Assembly (NCBI RefSeq): GCF_010730575.1
Contig: NZ_AP022614.1
Coordinates: 5,456,001 to 5,520,000 of the forward strand
DNA from: Mycobacterium parmense
GTDB lineage: Bacteria > Actinomycetota > Actinomycetes > Mycobacteriales > Mycobacteriaceae
DNA length: 64,000 nucleotides
Direction of reading: 5' to 3'
In this document: positions 30,655 through 39,109 of the stretch, piece by piece
Layout of the letters: each line of letters begins with the position of its first letter
How positions within the stretch are numbered: position 1 is the stretch's first letter
Position numbers and translations under genes: made by a program
Notes under the pieces: model-generated
Database searches by the model: none
The model's input: only the letters and a program-made list of their open reading frames with translations
Told to the model about the DNA's origin: nothing

Positions 30655-31638
30655 GTGGCTTCAGGGGCGGGTCTGCGCCCAGCGGCCGAAAATGTGGACG
30701 CGCCGCGGGCTCAGGAGTTCTATCGGCGTTCGCTGGGCGTTCCCTGGCTGATCGCGCTGGGGGCCATTCCTTTGCTGATAGCGGTCATCGGCGCCGGCGG
30801 ATTGGACCGACCGCGATCGGTCAGCGGGCCGGCCGGGCCGGTGCCGACCCTCGCGGCGCCCACCGCAGTCGCTGCGGCGAATACTTCATTATCGCCGTTC
30901 TCGATTATTCGCAGCGGCAACGACATCACCGTCAGCGGCGATTTGCCCGACGATTCCGCGAAAGCGGCTCTGATGAAATCGCTCACCGGATCGCTGCCGC
31001 CCGGCATCAACGTGACCGACCAAGTGCACATCAATCCCAATACCCATGCGCTCGATTTCTCGAAGTCGGCGCCCATTTTCGCCGACAGCGCGTCAATCTC
31101 CGATTTCACCCTCACGGTCAGCCAAGACGTCATCATTCTGACGGGCACCGCCACATCCCAAGATTGCAAGAGTGCGGTCGAAGGCGACGTCAAGCATGTC
31201 TGGTCGAACCTGAACGTGGTGGATAACCTAGTGGTCAACGCGTCGTCACCGCCTGCTTCCGCTGCTGCCGGGTCGTCGTGCACCGATCTGCAAACGGCAA
31301 TCAATGTCGCGACAGGAGGACCAATCACCTTTGACAACGACGGGTTCAGCCTGACACCTGTCGATCAGCAGGTTTTGACGCGGGTGGCGGCCGAGCTGAA
31401 GGCGTGTCCGAGGGCTCACGCGGCGATCAACGGTTACACCGACAACTCCGCCGCCGACAAAGTCACCGTGGCATCGAGCAGCCAGCGGGCACAAAAGGTC
31501 GCCGACTTCCTTCTTGCCCTCGGCGTGGCGGGTGATCAACTGGCCGTCAACGGTCTGGGCTCGGTGCATCCGGTCGCCCCGAACGGCACGGCCGAGGGTC
31601 AGGCCAAGAATCGCCGAGTCGAAATCGTCGTGAGCTAA
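30655..31638 (+). CDS. arfA: Peptidoglycan-associated OmpA-family protein ArfA
   Basis: A 327-residue membrane-anchored protein (Rv0899 orthologue). One TM helix (VPWLIALGAIPLLIAVIGAGG) is followed by a Pro/Ala linker, a BON domain-like region (FSIIRSGNDITVSGDLPDDSAKAALMKSL...) and a C-terminal OmpA domain (ITFDNDGFSLTPVDQQVLTRVA...INGYTDNSAADKVTVASSSQRAQKVADFLLALGV...GSVHPVAPNGTAEGQAKNRRVEIVVS), which binds peptidoglycan. In M. tuberculosis the arfABC operon is needed for fast ammonia secretion and growth in acid. GTG start; RBS GGAGGGGG. Confidence 0.93.
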   Translation: MASGAGLRPAAENVDAPRAQEFYRRSLGVPWLIALGAIPLLIAVIGAGGLDRPRSVSGPAGPVPTLAAPTAVAAANTSLSPFSIIRSGNDITVSGDLPDDSAKAALMKSLTGSLPPGINVTDQVHINPNTHALDFSKSAPIFADSASISDFTLTVSQDVIILTGTATSQDCKSAVEGDVKHVWSNLNVVDNLVVNASSPPASAAAGSSCTDLQTAINVATGGPITFDNDGFSLTPVDQQVLTRVAAELKACPRAHAAINGYTDNSAADKVTVASSSQRAQKVADFLLALGVAGDQLAVNGLGSVHPVAPNGTAEGQAKNRRVEIVVS

Positions 31639-31651
31639 GGAGACTCCCAGC

Positions 31652-31807
31652 ATGGATTTCGTGATCCAGTGGCTCTGGTATCTGCTTGCTTTCGTGGCGG
31701 GCTCGGCCGCCGCCGGGCTGGTCGGCGCCAAGCTCGCCGCCCGCACCGTTCACCGACGCGCGCGCGCCGACGTGACCGGATCTGCCCACGCGGGTGCCTG
31801 GCAATGA
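31652..31807 (+). CDS. arfB: ArfB, small membrane protein
   Basis: A 51-residue protein with one N-terminal transmembrane helix (VIQWLWYLLAFVAGSAAAGLVGA) and a basic tail (KLAARTVHRRARADVTG). It begins 13 bp after arfA, with AGGAG upstream, and its stop TGA overlaps the arfC ATG. Equivalent to Rv0900 (50 residues), second gene of the arf operon. Membrane function unknown. Confidence 0.85.
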   Translation: MDFVIQWLWYLLAFVAGSAAAGLVGAKLAARTVHRRARADVTGSAHAGAWQ

Positions 31808-33549
31808 TGCATGTCCACTGGTGGCTCGTCGGACTCGCCTTTTTGGCGGGTTTCGGGGTGACGCTTGTGCTGGTGCTCCGGCCCGTGAAGGGTCGGACGC
31901 AGACGATGGCGCGCGCCGAACCGCGCTGGCCGAGCGTCCCCATGGCCGGCGCGGAGGAGTTCTTCGCGACGAGCGGTTCCGCCGGCGACGAAGTTCCTGC
32001 GCCGAAGCCTCCGCCCGAGCCGGCCGCTGACGTTGCGGCGGAGTCGCAGTGGCCGGCGGCTCACGCTGCGGCGGAGCCCGAATGGCCCGAGGTCGCGCGC
32101 GTCGAATCCGAGTGCCCAGCCAGTGGTGTCGAGGTCAAGCCGGGGATCCTGGACCTTCTGCTGCCGGTCGAGCCGCGCGGGGCTCCCGCCGAGGTTGCGG
32201 CGGAATCGAACGATTCGACCACCCGGCTCCCGGTTGAGCCGGACGTCCCCGACCTTGCGCTGGTCGACGCCGAGCCCGACGCCACCGACGTCCCGGCAGA
32301 GCCGGCATCGCCGGCGCCCGAGGCTGTCGACGAGCCTGAGCATCCCGAGGTCGCTCCCGTCGAATCGGAGTCTCCGGCGGCCGAGGTCGCGGCCGAGACC
32401 AGCGTCCATGCGGCCTCGCGGGTCGAAGCGGAGTTCTTCGCGCGTCTTGCGCCTGACGGGGTGGGGAAGCCGTCGTTGCCGACCGCCAGGATCCCCGTCG
32501 AGCCGGTGCACCCGGCGAAGCTCGCGTTCGACTCGGGGTTCGCCGGCACCGGCGTCTCGTTGCAGGCCGATCTCGTGACGGCCGAGCATGAGCCTGAGGT
32601 CTCACCCGTTGAGGCGGAATCGTTCGGGCCGGACGTGCCGGTCGAGCCGGATTTGGCGGCGGTGTCGTCGGTGGAGGTGGATCCCCCGGCGCCCATCGTC
32701 TCGGAAGAACCGGAGCACCCGACGGGCGCAATCCCGATCGAGCCGGACCACGCGGAGGCGTCGCCGGTCGAGCCGGAGTGTCCGACGGCCCGAATCCCGG
32801 TTCAGCCCGACTATCCCGATTTCTCGCGCGGCGAATCGGACTCCGCTGCGGCCGATGCCTCGGTCGAGCCAGAGCTGCCGACCACGAAGGACCCCGACGA
32901 CTCCGAGGTCGCGACGAGGGAGACGTCGCGCGACGACCTTGCGGCGACCGAGCCGCCGGTGGTCGAAGCGCCGCCGAAGTCCAAGGTCCCCTTCTTCAAG
33001 AGGCTGCTCGCCAAGAAGGTCCCGGCCGAGAAAGAGGCGCCGCCGACCCGGGCGCCGGCCCGGAAACGCGCGACCGGCGCCAGACGCATCCCTGACGAGC
33101 CGCCGACCAAGAAGATGCCGGCCGCCAAGGCGGCGCCGGCCCGGAAGGCTCCGAACGCCAGAACCGGCGCACCGAAGAAACCGCCGCCCGCCAAGGTCTG
33201 GCCCGCGAAGAAAGTCCCGCCCGCCGCTCCTGCCGCGTCCGCCGCTCCCGCCCCGTCCGCCAAGGCGCCCCCGGCAAAGAAAGCCGCGCCGGCCAAGCAA
33301 CCACCCTCACGAGGGATGAAGCTGCCCTACGAACCCTTCGGCCCCGGCTCGGCGCGCGCCACATCCGACGGCGGGGGACCGGCGGGATGGTTCGTGAAAG
33401 GCCGCTCGGATACCCGGCTCTACTACACGCCCGACGACCCGACATACGAGCTGACGATCGCGCAGGTGTGGTTCAAGAACGAGGAAGCCGCGGCGCGTGC
33501 GCACTTCACGCCGTGGTGCAAGAGCTCGAAGAACATCCGCCGGCGTTGA
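31804..33549 (+). CDS. arfC: ArfC with a greatly enlarged repeat region
   Basis: A 581-residue protein where Rv0901 has 175. The N terminus MMHVHWWLVGLAFLAGFGVTLVLVL is the ArfC membrane anchor. The last ~70 residues (EPFGPGSARATSDGGGPAGW, VKGRSDTRLYYTPDDPTYELT, AQVWFKNEEAAARAHFTPW) match the ArfC end. Between lie ~350 residues of degenerate Pro-Glu-Val-Ala repeats (VEPEHPEV/VESESPAAEV-like units) and a ~110-residue Lys/Ala/Pro-rich stretch (PAKKVPPAAPAA). The first part is strongly acidic and the second strongly basic, like a wall-spanning spacer and a cell-wall or nucleic-acid-binding segment. It overlaps arfB by ATGA. Confidence 0.9.
   Translation: MMHVHWWLVGLAFLAGFGVTLVLVLRPVKGRTQTMARAEPRWPSVPMAGAEEFFATSGSAGDEVPAPKPPPEPAADVAAESQWPAAHAAAEPEWPEVARVESECPASGVEVKPGILDLLLPVEPRGAPAEVAAESNDSTTRLPVEPDVPDLALVDAEPDATDVPAEPASPAPEAVDEPEHPEVAPVESESPAAEVAAETSVHAASRVEAEFFARLAPDGVGKPSLPTARIPVEPVHPAKLAFDSGFAGTGVSLQADLVTAEHEPEVSPVEAESFGPDVPVEPDLAAVSSVEVDPPAPIVSEEPEHPTGAIPIEPDHAEASPVEPECPTARIPVQPDYPDFSRGESDSAAADASVEPELPTTKDPDDSEVATRETSRDDLAATEPPVVEAPPKSKVPFFKRLLAKKVPAEKEAPPTRAPARKRATGARRIPDEPPTKKMPAAKAAPARKAPNARTGAPKKPPPAKVWPAKKVPPAAPAASAAPAPSAKAPPAKKAAPAKQPPSRGMKLPYEPFGPGSARATSDGGGPAGWFVKGRSDTRLYYTPDDPTYELTIAQVWFKNEEAAARAHFTPWCKSSKNIRRR
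32000..33320 (+). repeat. Degenerate repeat region of arfC
   Basis: Bases encoding alternating GAG/GTC/CCG-rich units, first acidic (VEPE, VESE, VEPD repeated about every 15-20 codons) and then basic KKxPAAK-type. There is no exact tandem repeat; the units have diverged, which points to an old expansion. Confidence 0.6.
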
Positions 33550-33553
33550 CGAT

Positions 33554-34894
33554 CTAGGAGGGGGCGGGCAGGCGCAGCACCAGCCGCGCCCCGCCCAATT
33601 CGCTGTCCTCCAGCGCAGCCGTCCCACCGTGCAGGTGCGCCTGCTGGGCGACCAGTGCCAGCCCCAGGCCGGAGCCCGTGTGCGAGGCGGTCGACCCGCG
33701 GGAGAACCGCTCGAACACCACGTGCCGCTCGGCTTCGGGCACTCCGCTGCCGTTGTCGTCGACGGCAATCTCCACGCCGGCCCGCGAGCTGACCGCCGAC
33801 AGCAGGACCCGGGTGGCGCCCCCGTGCTTGACCGCGTTGGCGATCGCATTGTCGACGGCCAGGCGCAGCCCGGCCGGCAGCCCGACGATGATGCAGGTTG
33901 GGGACGGCACCAGCGAAACATCGAGGTCGGGATAGACGCGCATCGCATCGTGGGCGGCACGGTCGAGCAACTCGGTGATGTCGACCGGCACGTGGTCGTC
34001 GGACGTCGACAGCTCACCCTGGGCCAGCCGCTCGAGGGCGCTCAGCGTGGCCTCTATCCGCGACTGCGTGCGCACGACGTCGCCGAGAACCTCTTTGCGC
34101 TGCTCGTCGGCCAGTTCCAGCGTCGAGAGCACCTCGAGGTTGGTGCGCATCGCGGTCAGGGGAGTGCGCAGTTCGTGGGAGGAGACCGCGGCGAAGTCAC
34201 GGGCCGACGCGAGCGCCTCCTTGGTCCGGTTCTGCTCGTTCCAGATGCGCTGCAACATGCCGCGCATCGCCTCGGCTATCTCGACGGCTTCGGTGGCGCC
34301 GTGCACCTCGACCACGGGGGCCTCGTCCCCGGCGTCGATCGACCGGGTCTGCTGGGCGAGCTGCTTGAACGGGCGCACCGCGAAGGCGGCCAGCAGCCAG
34401 GCGAACACCGCCGCCGCGCCGATGGCGAACCCGCAGATCAGCAGCACCCGGCGGTGCAGGTTGTTGGTTTCGGCGATGGTCGCGTCGTAAGTGGCGCCCA
34501 CGGCCAGCGACGTCGGCTCCGGGCCGGGGATCTGGACGGTCCTGACCCGGTAGCGCACCCCGTCGACGTAGGTGTCGGCGTAGTCGACGTCGAGCTTGGG
34601 CAGCGTCACGTCGGAGTTCGACTTGACCAGATCGCCGCGGCGAACCGTCATGATCGCGTCGTTGTCGTTGGGCGAGCGGGGGATCTCGTCCAGGCCGCGC
34701 GGCAGGAACGGGATCGCGAAGCCCGCGACCTCGTCGAGGCGGCGGTCCAGCCGCTCCTTGCGGTCGTTGGTGATGCCGACCCACACGACCGCGCCCACGA
34801 TGAGCACGGGGATGGCGGCGCCGATCACTGTCGCGACCACCACGCGCGTCCGCAGCGAGGGCGTACGGGCGAGCAGGCGGGACAGCATTTTCAT
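33554..34894 (-). CDS. prrB: Sensor histidine kinase PrrB
   Basis: A 446-residue membrane histidine kinase, same length as Rv0902c. Two transmembrane helices (VVVATVIGAAIPVLIVGAVVWVG and VLLICGFAIGAAAVFAWLLAAFAV) frame an extracytoplasmic sensor. A HAMP linker follows, then the phospho-accepting His240 in AVSSHELRTPLTAM, the N-box DNAIANAVKHGG, G1 DDNGSGVPEAE, F-box and G2 GSGLGLALVA. The start at 34894 gives MKMLSRLLARTP. It lies 16 bp downstream of prrA in one operon. PrrAB is essential in M. tuberculosis and links to respiration, nitrogen and early infection. Confidence 0.96.
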   Translation of the reverse strand: MKMLSRLLARTPSLRTRVVVATVIGAAIPVLIVGAVVWVGITNDRKERLDRRLDEVAGFAIPFLPRGLDEIPRSPNDNDAIMTVRRGDLVKSNSDVTLPKLDVDYADTYVDGVRYRVRTVQIPGPEPTSLAVGATYDATIAETNNLHRRVLLICGFAIGAAAVFAWLLAAFAVRPFKQLAQQTRSIDAGDEAPVVEVHGATEAVEIAEAMRGMLQRIWNEQNRTKEALASARDFAAVSSHELRTPLTAMRTNLEVLSTLELADEQRKEVLGDVVRTQSRIEATLSALERLAQGELSTSDDHVPVDITELLDRAAHDAMRVYPDLDVSLVPSPTCIIVGLPAGLRLAVDNAIANAVKHGGATRVLLSAVSSRAGVEIAVDDNGSGVPEAERHVVFERFSRGSTASHTGSGLGLALVAQQAHLHGGTAALEDSELGGARLVLRLPAPS

Positions 34895-34910
34895 GGCGCC
34901 GCGATCAGCC

Positions 34911-35612
34911 CTACTGCATGCGCAGCACGAACCCGACTCCGCGGACGGTGTGCAGCAGCCGCGGGCCGCCGTTGGCCTCGAGCTTGCGGCGCAGGTACCC
35001 GATGAAGACGTCGACGACGTTGGTGTCGGCGGCGAAGTCGTACCCCCACACCAGCTCGAGCAGCTGCGCGCGGGACAGCACCGCCGTCTTGTGCTCGGCG
35101 AGCACGGCCAGCAAGTCGAACTCCCGCTTGGTGAGGTCCACATCGACCCCGTTGACCCGGGCCCGCCGACCGGGGATGTCCACCTCCAGCGGCCCGACCG
35201 TGATGGTCTCCGACGAGGACGTCGCGGTGGCGCCGCGGCGCCGCAACAGCGCCTTGACGCGGGCGACGAGCTCCGCCAGCACGAACGGTTTCACCAGATA
35301 GTCGTCGGCGCCGGCCTCCAGACCGGCGACCCGGTCGTCGACCGAGCTGCGGGCCGACAGCACGCAGACCGGGACGTCGTTGTCCATTGCCCTCAGGGCC
35401 GTGACGACGCTGACGCCGTCCAGCACCGGCATGTTGATGTCCAGGACGATCGCGTCCGGCCGCGTCTCGGTGGCGCTGCGCAACGCCTCGGCGCCGTCGA
35501 CGGCCGTCGACACCTCGAAGCCGGACAGCCGCAATCCGCGTTCCAATGAGGCGAGCACATCGGAGTCGTCGTCGACGACCAGGACCCGCGGCGAGCCCAG
35601 GGGAGTGTCCAT
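34911..35612 (-). CDS. prrA: Response regulator PrrA (OmpR family)
   Basis: A 233-residue response regulator. The receiver has the acidic pocket VVDDDSD, phospho-acceptor D58 in [12 protein letters not shown] and the conserved Lys in DDYLVKPF. The C-terminal winged-helix DNA-binding domain includes [33 protein letters not shown] and [10 protein letters not shown]. It is first in the prrA-prrB operon and nearly identical in sequence to the M. tuberculosis protein as I recall it. 88 bp upstream (35613-35700) should hold its promoter, at which autoregulation is known in M. tuberculosis. Confidence 0.97.
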   Translation of the reverse strand: MDTPLGSPRVLVVDDDSDVLASLERGLRLSGFEVSTAVDGAEALRSATETRPDAIVLDINMPVLDGVSVVTALRAMDNDVPVCVLSARSSVDDRVAGLEAGADDYLVKPFVLAELVARVKALLRRRGATATSSSETITVGPLEVDIPGRRARVNGVDVDLTKREFDLLAVLAEHKTAVLSRAQLLELVWGYDFAADTNVVDVFIGYLRRKLEANGGPRLLHTVRGVGFVLRMQ

Positions 35613-35700
35613 GCCGCCATTTTGCCTGACTGCAGGCCATCACAGTGGGAGGAACACCGCTGGATTAGGCAGAACGTCGCAGGGTGTCGTGCGCGGCTAC

Positions 35701-37188
35701 TCAACCATCGCGGGGCAACCCGATGCGGCGGTAGCGCCGCAGTCGCATGGCCAGCCGCTCGTCGGCGGGGATGCCCCGCAGCGCGTGCACTTCGGCGGCA
35801 ATGGCGTGTGCCAGGCGGTGCGCGAACTCCGTGGGCTCGTCGGCCGCGTCGGGATGCTCGGGCACTATGGCGTCGACGATCCCGGAGGCAAGCAGGTCGG
35901 CCGATCGAATGCCCTGGGCCGCAGCGAGTTCCGGCGCGTGCTCGATGTCGCGGAAGACGATGGCGCTCGCGCCCTCCGGTGGCAGCGGCGCCAGCCAGCC
36001 GTGCAACGCGGCCAGCACCCGGTCGGCGGGCACCATCGCCAGCGCAGGGCCGCCGCTGCCCTGCCCCAGCAGCACCGACACCGTCGGCGTGTCCAGGGTC
36101 ACCAGCTCGGCGACGCATTGGGCAATCTGCCCCGCCAGCCCGCCCTGCTCGGCTTCGGCCGACAACGCAGGACCCGCCGTGTCGATCAGCAGCACCAGCG
36201 GCAGCCGCAGCTCCGCTGCCAGTGCCATGCCGCGGCGCGCCTCCCGCAGCGACGCGGGCCCGACGGTGTTGCCTACACCGCCTATCGTGCGTCGCTGGCC
36301 GAGCACGACGGTGGGCTGGCCGGCGAAGCGGGCCAGGGCCAACAGCGTCGTCGCTGCCTCGCCCTGCCCGCCGGACAACACCACCCGGTCGGTGGCGCCG
36401 TCGCGCAGCAGGGCCGCGACGCCCGGTCGGTCCGCCCGTCGCGACGCCACCACCGAGTCCCATGCCGGCACGTCGGGCGTCGGTTCGGGCGGCTGGGGCG
36501 CCGGCAGCGGTCGCGGTGGGTCGGCGACCACCGTCAGCGCGCGGTCCAGCGTCCGGCGCAGCTCGCCGAGGGCGACGACGTCGTCGATCACCCCGTGGCG
36601 CTGCAGGTTCTCCGCGGTCTGCACGCCCTCGGGGAACGGCTCCCCGTAAAGCAGCTGGTAGACGCGCGGGCCGAGGAAGCCGATGAGGGCGCCCGGCTGC
36701 GCCAGGGTGACGTGTCCCAGCGAGCCCCACGACGCGAACACCCCGCCGGTGGTCGGGTTGCGCAGATAGACCAGGTAGGGCAGGTGCGCCCGCTTGTGCA
36801 GCCGGACCGCGGCGGCGATCTTGACCATCTGCAGGAACGCGACGGTGCCCTCCTGCATGCGGGTGCCGCCGGAGCTCGGCGACGCCAGCAGCGGAAGCCG
36901 CTCGGCCGTCGCCCGCTGCACGGCGGTGGTGATCCGTTCGGCCGCCGCGACGCCGATCGACCCGCCCAGGAAGCCGAACTCGCAGACGATGACGGCGACG
37001 CGACGCCCGAATATGCGCCCTTCGCCGGTCAGCACGGATTCGTCCATCCCGGTGGCGGCCCGGGCGTCGGCCAGTTCGCGGGCGTAGGACGCGGTCGTCG
37101 GCACCGCCAGCGGAGCGCTGTCCCAGCTGATGAACGAACCTTCGTCGAGGACTGCGTCGCGCAGTTGTCCGGTCGTGACACGACTCAC
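35701..37188 (-). CDS. accD3: Acyl-CoA carboxylase carboxyltransferase AccD3
   Basis: A 495-residue fused carboxyltransferase. The first half is a beta-subunit-like domain (GEGRIFGRRVAVIVCEFGFLGGSIGVAAAERI, SPSSGGTRMQEG, NPTTGGVFASWG). The second is an alpha-like domain (GGVGNTVGPASLREARR, LLIDTAGPALSAEAEQ, VSVLLGQGSGGPALA). It matches Rv0904c in length. Its exact substrate among acyl-CoAs is not settled. GTG start; it diverges from echA6 with only 26 bp between the start codons. Confidence 0.93.
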   Translation of the reverse strand: MSRVTTGQLRDAVLDEGSFISWDSAPLAVPTTASYARELADARAATGMDESVLTGEGRIFGRRVAVIVCEFGFLGGSIGVAAAERITTAVQRATAERLPLLASPSSGGTRMQEGTVAFLQMVKIAAAVRLHKRAHLPYLVYLRNPTTGGVFASWGSLGHVTLAQPGALIGFLGPRVYQLLYGEPFPEGVQTAENLQRHGVIDDVVALGELRRTLDRALTVVADPPRPLPAPQPPEPTPDVPAWDSVVASRRADRPGVAALLRDGATDRVVLSGGQGEAATTLLALARFAGQPTVVLGQRRTIGGVGNTVGPASLREARRGMALAAELRLPLVLLIDTAGPALSAEAEQGGLAGQIAQCVAELVTLDTPTVSVLLGQGSGGPALAMVPADRVLAALHGWLAPLPPEGASAIVFRDIEHAPELAAAQGIRSADLLASGIVDAIVPEHPDAADEPTEFAHRLAHAIAAEVHALRGIPADERLAMRLRRYRRIGLPRDG

Positions 37189-37197
37189 GAAACGAGG

Positions 37198-37205
37198 CTA
37201 TATAG
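37198..37205. promoter_or_regulatory. Shared palindromic -10-like element for accD3 and echA6
   Basis: CTATATAG is an exact 8-bp palindrome in the middle of the 26-bp gap between divergent start codons. It contains a TATA-type -10 hexamer in both directions. Transcripts from it would begin only a few bases before each start codon, so both mRNAs would be leaderless or nearly so, and the -35 of each would lie inside the other gene. Inferred from sequence only. Confidence 0.45.
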
Positions 37206-37214
37206 GCTGGCCGC

Positions 37215-37946
37215 ATGATCGGTATCACCCGGGCCGAAGGCGTCATGACCGTCGAGCTGCAGCGCCCGGAGCGGCGCAATGCCCTGAATTCCCAGCTCGT
37301 CGAGGAGCTGCGGGAAACCTTCGAGAAGGCCGCCGACGGGTCCGTGCGGGCCATCGTGCTGACCGGCCAGGGCACGGCGTTCTGCGCCGGCGCCGACCTG
37401 AGCGGCGATGCCTTCGCCGCCGACTACCCCGACCGCCTCATCGAACTGCACAAGGTGATGGACACGACGCTGATCCCGGTGATCGGCGCCATCAACGGCC
37501 CGGCCATTGGCGCGGGCCTGCAGCTGGCCATGCGCTGTGACCTGCGGGTCGTCGAGCCGGAGGCTTTCTTCCAATTCCCGACGTCGAAATATGGCCTCGC
37601 GCTTGATAATTGGAGTATCCGCCGGCTGTCATCGCTGGTCGGCCACGGGCGGGCCAGCGCGATGCTGCTGACCGCGGAGAAGCTGTCCGGCGAAGCGGCG
37701 CTGCAGACGGGCATGGCCAACCGCCTCGGGACACTCGCCGACGCCCAGCAGTGGGCCGTCGAGATCGCCGGGTTGGCCCCGCTGGCCATCCAGCACGCCA
37801 AGCGGGTGCTCAACGACGACGGTGCGATGGAGGAGCAGCGCCCGGAGCACAAGGAGCTCTTCGACAGGGCATGGGCCAGCCAGGACGTCATCGAGGCGCA
37901 GGTCGCCCGGGTGGAGAAGCGGCCGCCGAAGTTCCAGGGGGCCTGA
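37215..37946 (+). CDS. echA6: Crotonase-fold acyl-CoA-binding protein EchA6
   Basis: A 243-residue enoyl-CoA hydratase-family protein, same length as Rv0905. The oxyanion-hole region [22 protein letters not shown] is present, but the usual catalytic glutamates are not (the [14 protein letters not shown] region where other family members have PE). In M. tuberculosis EchA6 is a non-catalytic acyl-CoA shuttle to the FAS-II system for mycolic acids and the target of THPP/spiro compounds. Its stop is followed after 5 bp by the metallo-hydrolase gene. Confidence 0.95.
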   Translation: MIGITRAEGVMTVELQRPERRNALNSQLVEELRETFEKAADGSVRAIVLTGQGTAFCAGADLSGDAFAADYPDRLIELHKVMDTTLIPVIGAINGPAIGAGLQLAMRCDLRVVEPEAFFQFPTSKYGLALDNWSIRRLSSLVGHGRASAMLLTAEKLSGEAALQTGMANRLGTLADAQQWAVEIAGLAPLAIQHAKRVLNDDGAMEEQRPEHKELFDRAWASQDVIEAQVARVEKRPPKFQGA

Positions 37947-37951
37947 CACCG

Positions 37952-39070
37952 ATGGCGCGGGGGACGCTGCGGCTGGCGGCCGGTACAGCCTCGCTGGCGG
38001 CCGGCGGTTGGCTGATGCGGGCGCTGCACGGCGCCCCGGCCGCGCTCGGCGCCGGCCCCGGATCGATCCGGGCGGTCGCCCAGGGATCACCGAACTACCG
38101 CGACGGCGTCTTCGTCAACCTCGATCCCGCCTCCATCTACAAGATGGACGCCGAGCAGCTGCGGCTCATCGTGTGGGAATTGCTGGGCGGGCGCGGCGGC
38201 AGCAAGCCGACGGGCCCGATCCCGCTGGCGGCGCCGGCGATCTTCGACGGCGACCCGCAGCGGCTGGCCGTCAGCTGGTTCGGCCACTCCACGGCGCTGG
38301 TGGAGATCGACGGGTATCGCGTGCTCACCGATCCCGTGTGGAGTGAGAGGTGCTCGCCGTCCGACGTCGTCGGGCCGCGTCGCCTGCACCCACCCCCGGT
38401 TCAGCTGGAAGGGCTGCCGGCCGTCGACGCCGTCGTCATCAGCCATGATCATTACGACCACCTCGATATCGACACCGTCATGGCGCTGGCCCGCACCCAG
38501 CGGGCCCCGTTCGTGGTGCCGCTGGGAGTCGGAGCCCACCTGCGTGCGTGGGGGATTCCCGAGCACCGCATCGTCGAACTCGACTGGCACCAAAGCGCGA
38601 AGGTCGACGAGCTGACGCTGATCTGCATGCCGGCGCGCCACTTCTCCGGGCGCCTGCTCGACCGCAACACCACGCTGTGGGCGTCGTGGGCGTTCGTGGG
38701 ACCCAACCATCGCGTGTACTTCGGTGGCGACACCGGCTACACCAAGAGCTTCGCCCAAATCGGGGCCGACCACGGGCCTTTCGACCTGACGTTGTTGCCC
38801 ATCGGCGCCTACAACACCGCGTGGCCGGACATCCACATGAACCCCGAGGAGGCGGTCCGTGCGCACCTCGACGTCACCGACCCCCGCTCGGGGCTGTTGG
38901 TGCCGATCCACTGGGGCACGTTCCGGCTCGCCCCGCATCCGTGGGCCGAGCCGGTCGAGCGCCTGCTCGCTGCTGCGGGGCCCGCCCACGTCGAGGTGGC
39001 GGTGCCCACGCCCGGGCAGCGCGTCGACAGCGCGACGCCCGACCAATTGAGTCCGTGGTGGCGGCTGTGA
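37952..39070 (+). CDS. Metallo-beta-lactamase-fold hydrolase (Rv0906, UlaG/NAPE-PLD-like)
   Basis: A 372-residue MBL-fold protein. Metal-binding motif ISHDHYDHLD, plus RHFSGR, the bridging FGGDTGYTK and the late LVPIHWGTF. SWFGHSTALVEIDGYRVLTDPVW at the start of the domain is typical of NAPE-PLD-like phosphodiesterases. The N terminus ATASLAAGGWLMR is moderately hydrophobic. The ATG at 37952 gives the same length as Rv0906; the frame is open further upstream inside echA6. Substrate unknown; the resemblance to NAPE-PLD suggests a phosphodiester lipid. It is co-transcribed with echA6. Confidence 0.9.
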   Translation: MARGTLRLAAGTASLAAGGWLMRALHGAPAALGAGPGSIRAVAQGSPNYRDGVFVNLDPASIYKMDAEQLRLIVWELLGGRGGSKPTGPIPLAAPAIFDGDPQRLAVSWFGHSTALVEIDGYRVLTDPVWSERCSPSDVVGPRRLHPPPVQLEGLPAVDAVVISHDHYDHLDIDTVMALARTQRAPFVVPLGVGAHLRAWGIPEHRIVELDWHQSAKVDELTLICMPARHFSGRLLDRNTTLWASWAFVGPNHRVYFGGDTGYTKSFAQIGADHGPFDLTLLPIGAYNTAWPDIHMNPEEAVRAHLDVTDPRSGLLVPIHWGTFRLAPHPWAEPVERLLAAAGPAHVEVAVPTPGQRVDSATPDQLSPWWRL

Positions 39071-39109
39071 TCTGAGCGGCGCGCCTCCTCGCCGCGTTAG
39101 GGTTCCGCC

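Noticed and set aside
32932..33330. Repeat-rich part of arfC as a separate histone-like gene
   Set aside because: The Lys/Ala/Pro stretch resembles a histone-H1-like tail, but it is in frame with and between the conserved ends of ArfC, with no start or ribosome binding site of its own.
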